Shown: positions 63,990-64,000 of the stretch, one piece after another
Position numbering within the stretch: the stretch's first letter is position 1
Layout: each line of letters starts with the position of its first letter
NCBI GenBank assembly: GCA_963422595.1
Contig: OY730298.1
Location: 434,001 to 498,000 of the forward strand
DNA: 64,000 bases
Reading direction: 5' to 3'
DNA from: G963422595 sp963422595
GTDB taxonomy: Bacteria > Pseudomonadota > Gammaproteobacteria > UBA4575
Notes under the pieces: model-generated
The model's input: only the letters and a program-made list of their open reading frames with translations
The model's database searches: none
What the model was told of the DNA's origin: nothing
Made by a program: the position numbers and the translations under genes

Positions 63990-64000
63990 TTGTGCAACGT

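Overview
The window is a dense bacterial chromosome segment of gammaproteobacterial type, containing the replication-origin gene cluster. The evidence is the gene order dnaA-dnaN-recF-gyrB facing away from rpmH-rnpA-yidD-yidC-mnmE-mnmG-parA-parB-atpIBEFHAGDC-glmU-glmS, two parS-like sites inside recF, a GyrB of gammaproteobacterial length (803 aa), and two blocks (mutM/ggt/coaD/rsmD/M16/M16/ftsYEX and gshB-yqgE-ruvX-pyrR-pyrB-pyrC'...yggS-proC-yggT-metX-metW) whose order I recall from Pseudomonas. I cannot name a genus. The chorismatase, a PyrK-like protein beside the ATCase genes, and the absence of rsmG, rpoH and pilT from their usual places argue against a standard Pseudomonas. A heme O synthase at the right end and an F-type ATP synthase with a proton-type c subunit point to aerobic respiration.

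Layout. 1-4219: ileS (5' end cut by the window edge), lspA, ispH, overlapping on +. 4362-10524: gyrB, recF, dnaN, dnaA on -. 10648-28790: a long + run from the rpmH promoter through ribosomal protein L34, RNase P protein, membrane insertion factors, tRNA modification (MnmEG), ParAB segregation, ATP synthase, and UDP-GlcNAc synthesis (GlmU, GlmS). 29023-33459: a more accessory stretch with a DesB-like fatty acid desaturase, a stand-alone hydantoinase/oxoprolinase A subunit and a FkbO/XanB2-type chorismatase. 33474-42603: mutM, ggt, coaD, rsmD, two M16 peptidases, ftsYEX. 42649-43251: a strongly repetitive Ala/Glu membrane-anchored protein made of 21 in-register 18-bp units. 43544-47508: thioredoxin-fold protein, then metK-ahcY-rsmE (the S-adenosylmethionine cycle). 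47509-48099: the longest non-coding stretch, with three tandem 41-bp repeats. 48100-57991: gshB, yqgE, ruvX, the pyrimidine operon pyrR-pyrB-pyrC'-pyrK-like, yggS, proC, yggT, metX, metW. 58256-63989: terB-like, hspQ, two small conserved proteins, a HAD nucleotidase, cysQ, an MDR oxidoreductase and cyoE.

Themes. The origin region carries its own segregation machinery (ParA, ParB and parS). Several genes share methionine/SAM/glutathione chemistry (metX, metW, metK, ahcY, gshB, ggt, cysQ). No CRISPR array, tRNA, rRNA, phage or intact insertion sequence was found. I found no clear new multigene defence or biosynthetic system. The best leads are the Ala/Glu repeat protein, the GGGGACG repeat family, the 13-bp perfect palindrome in front of cyoE, and the PyrK-like gene joined to an ATCase with a metal-ligand-free dihydroorotase homologue.
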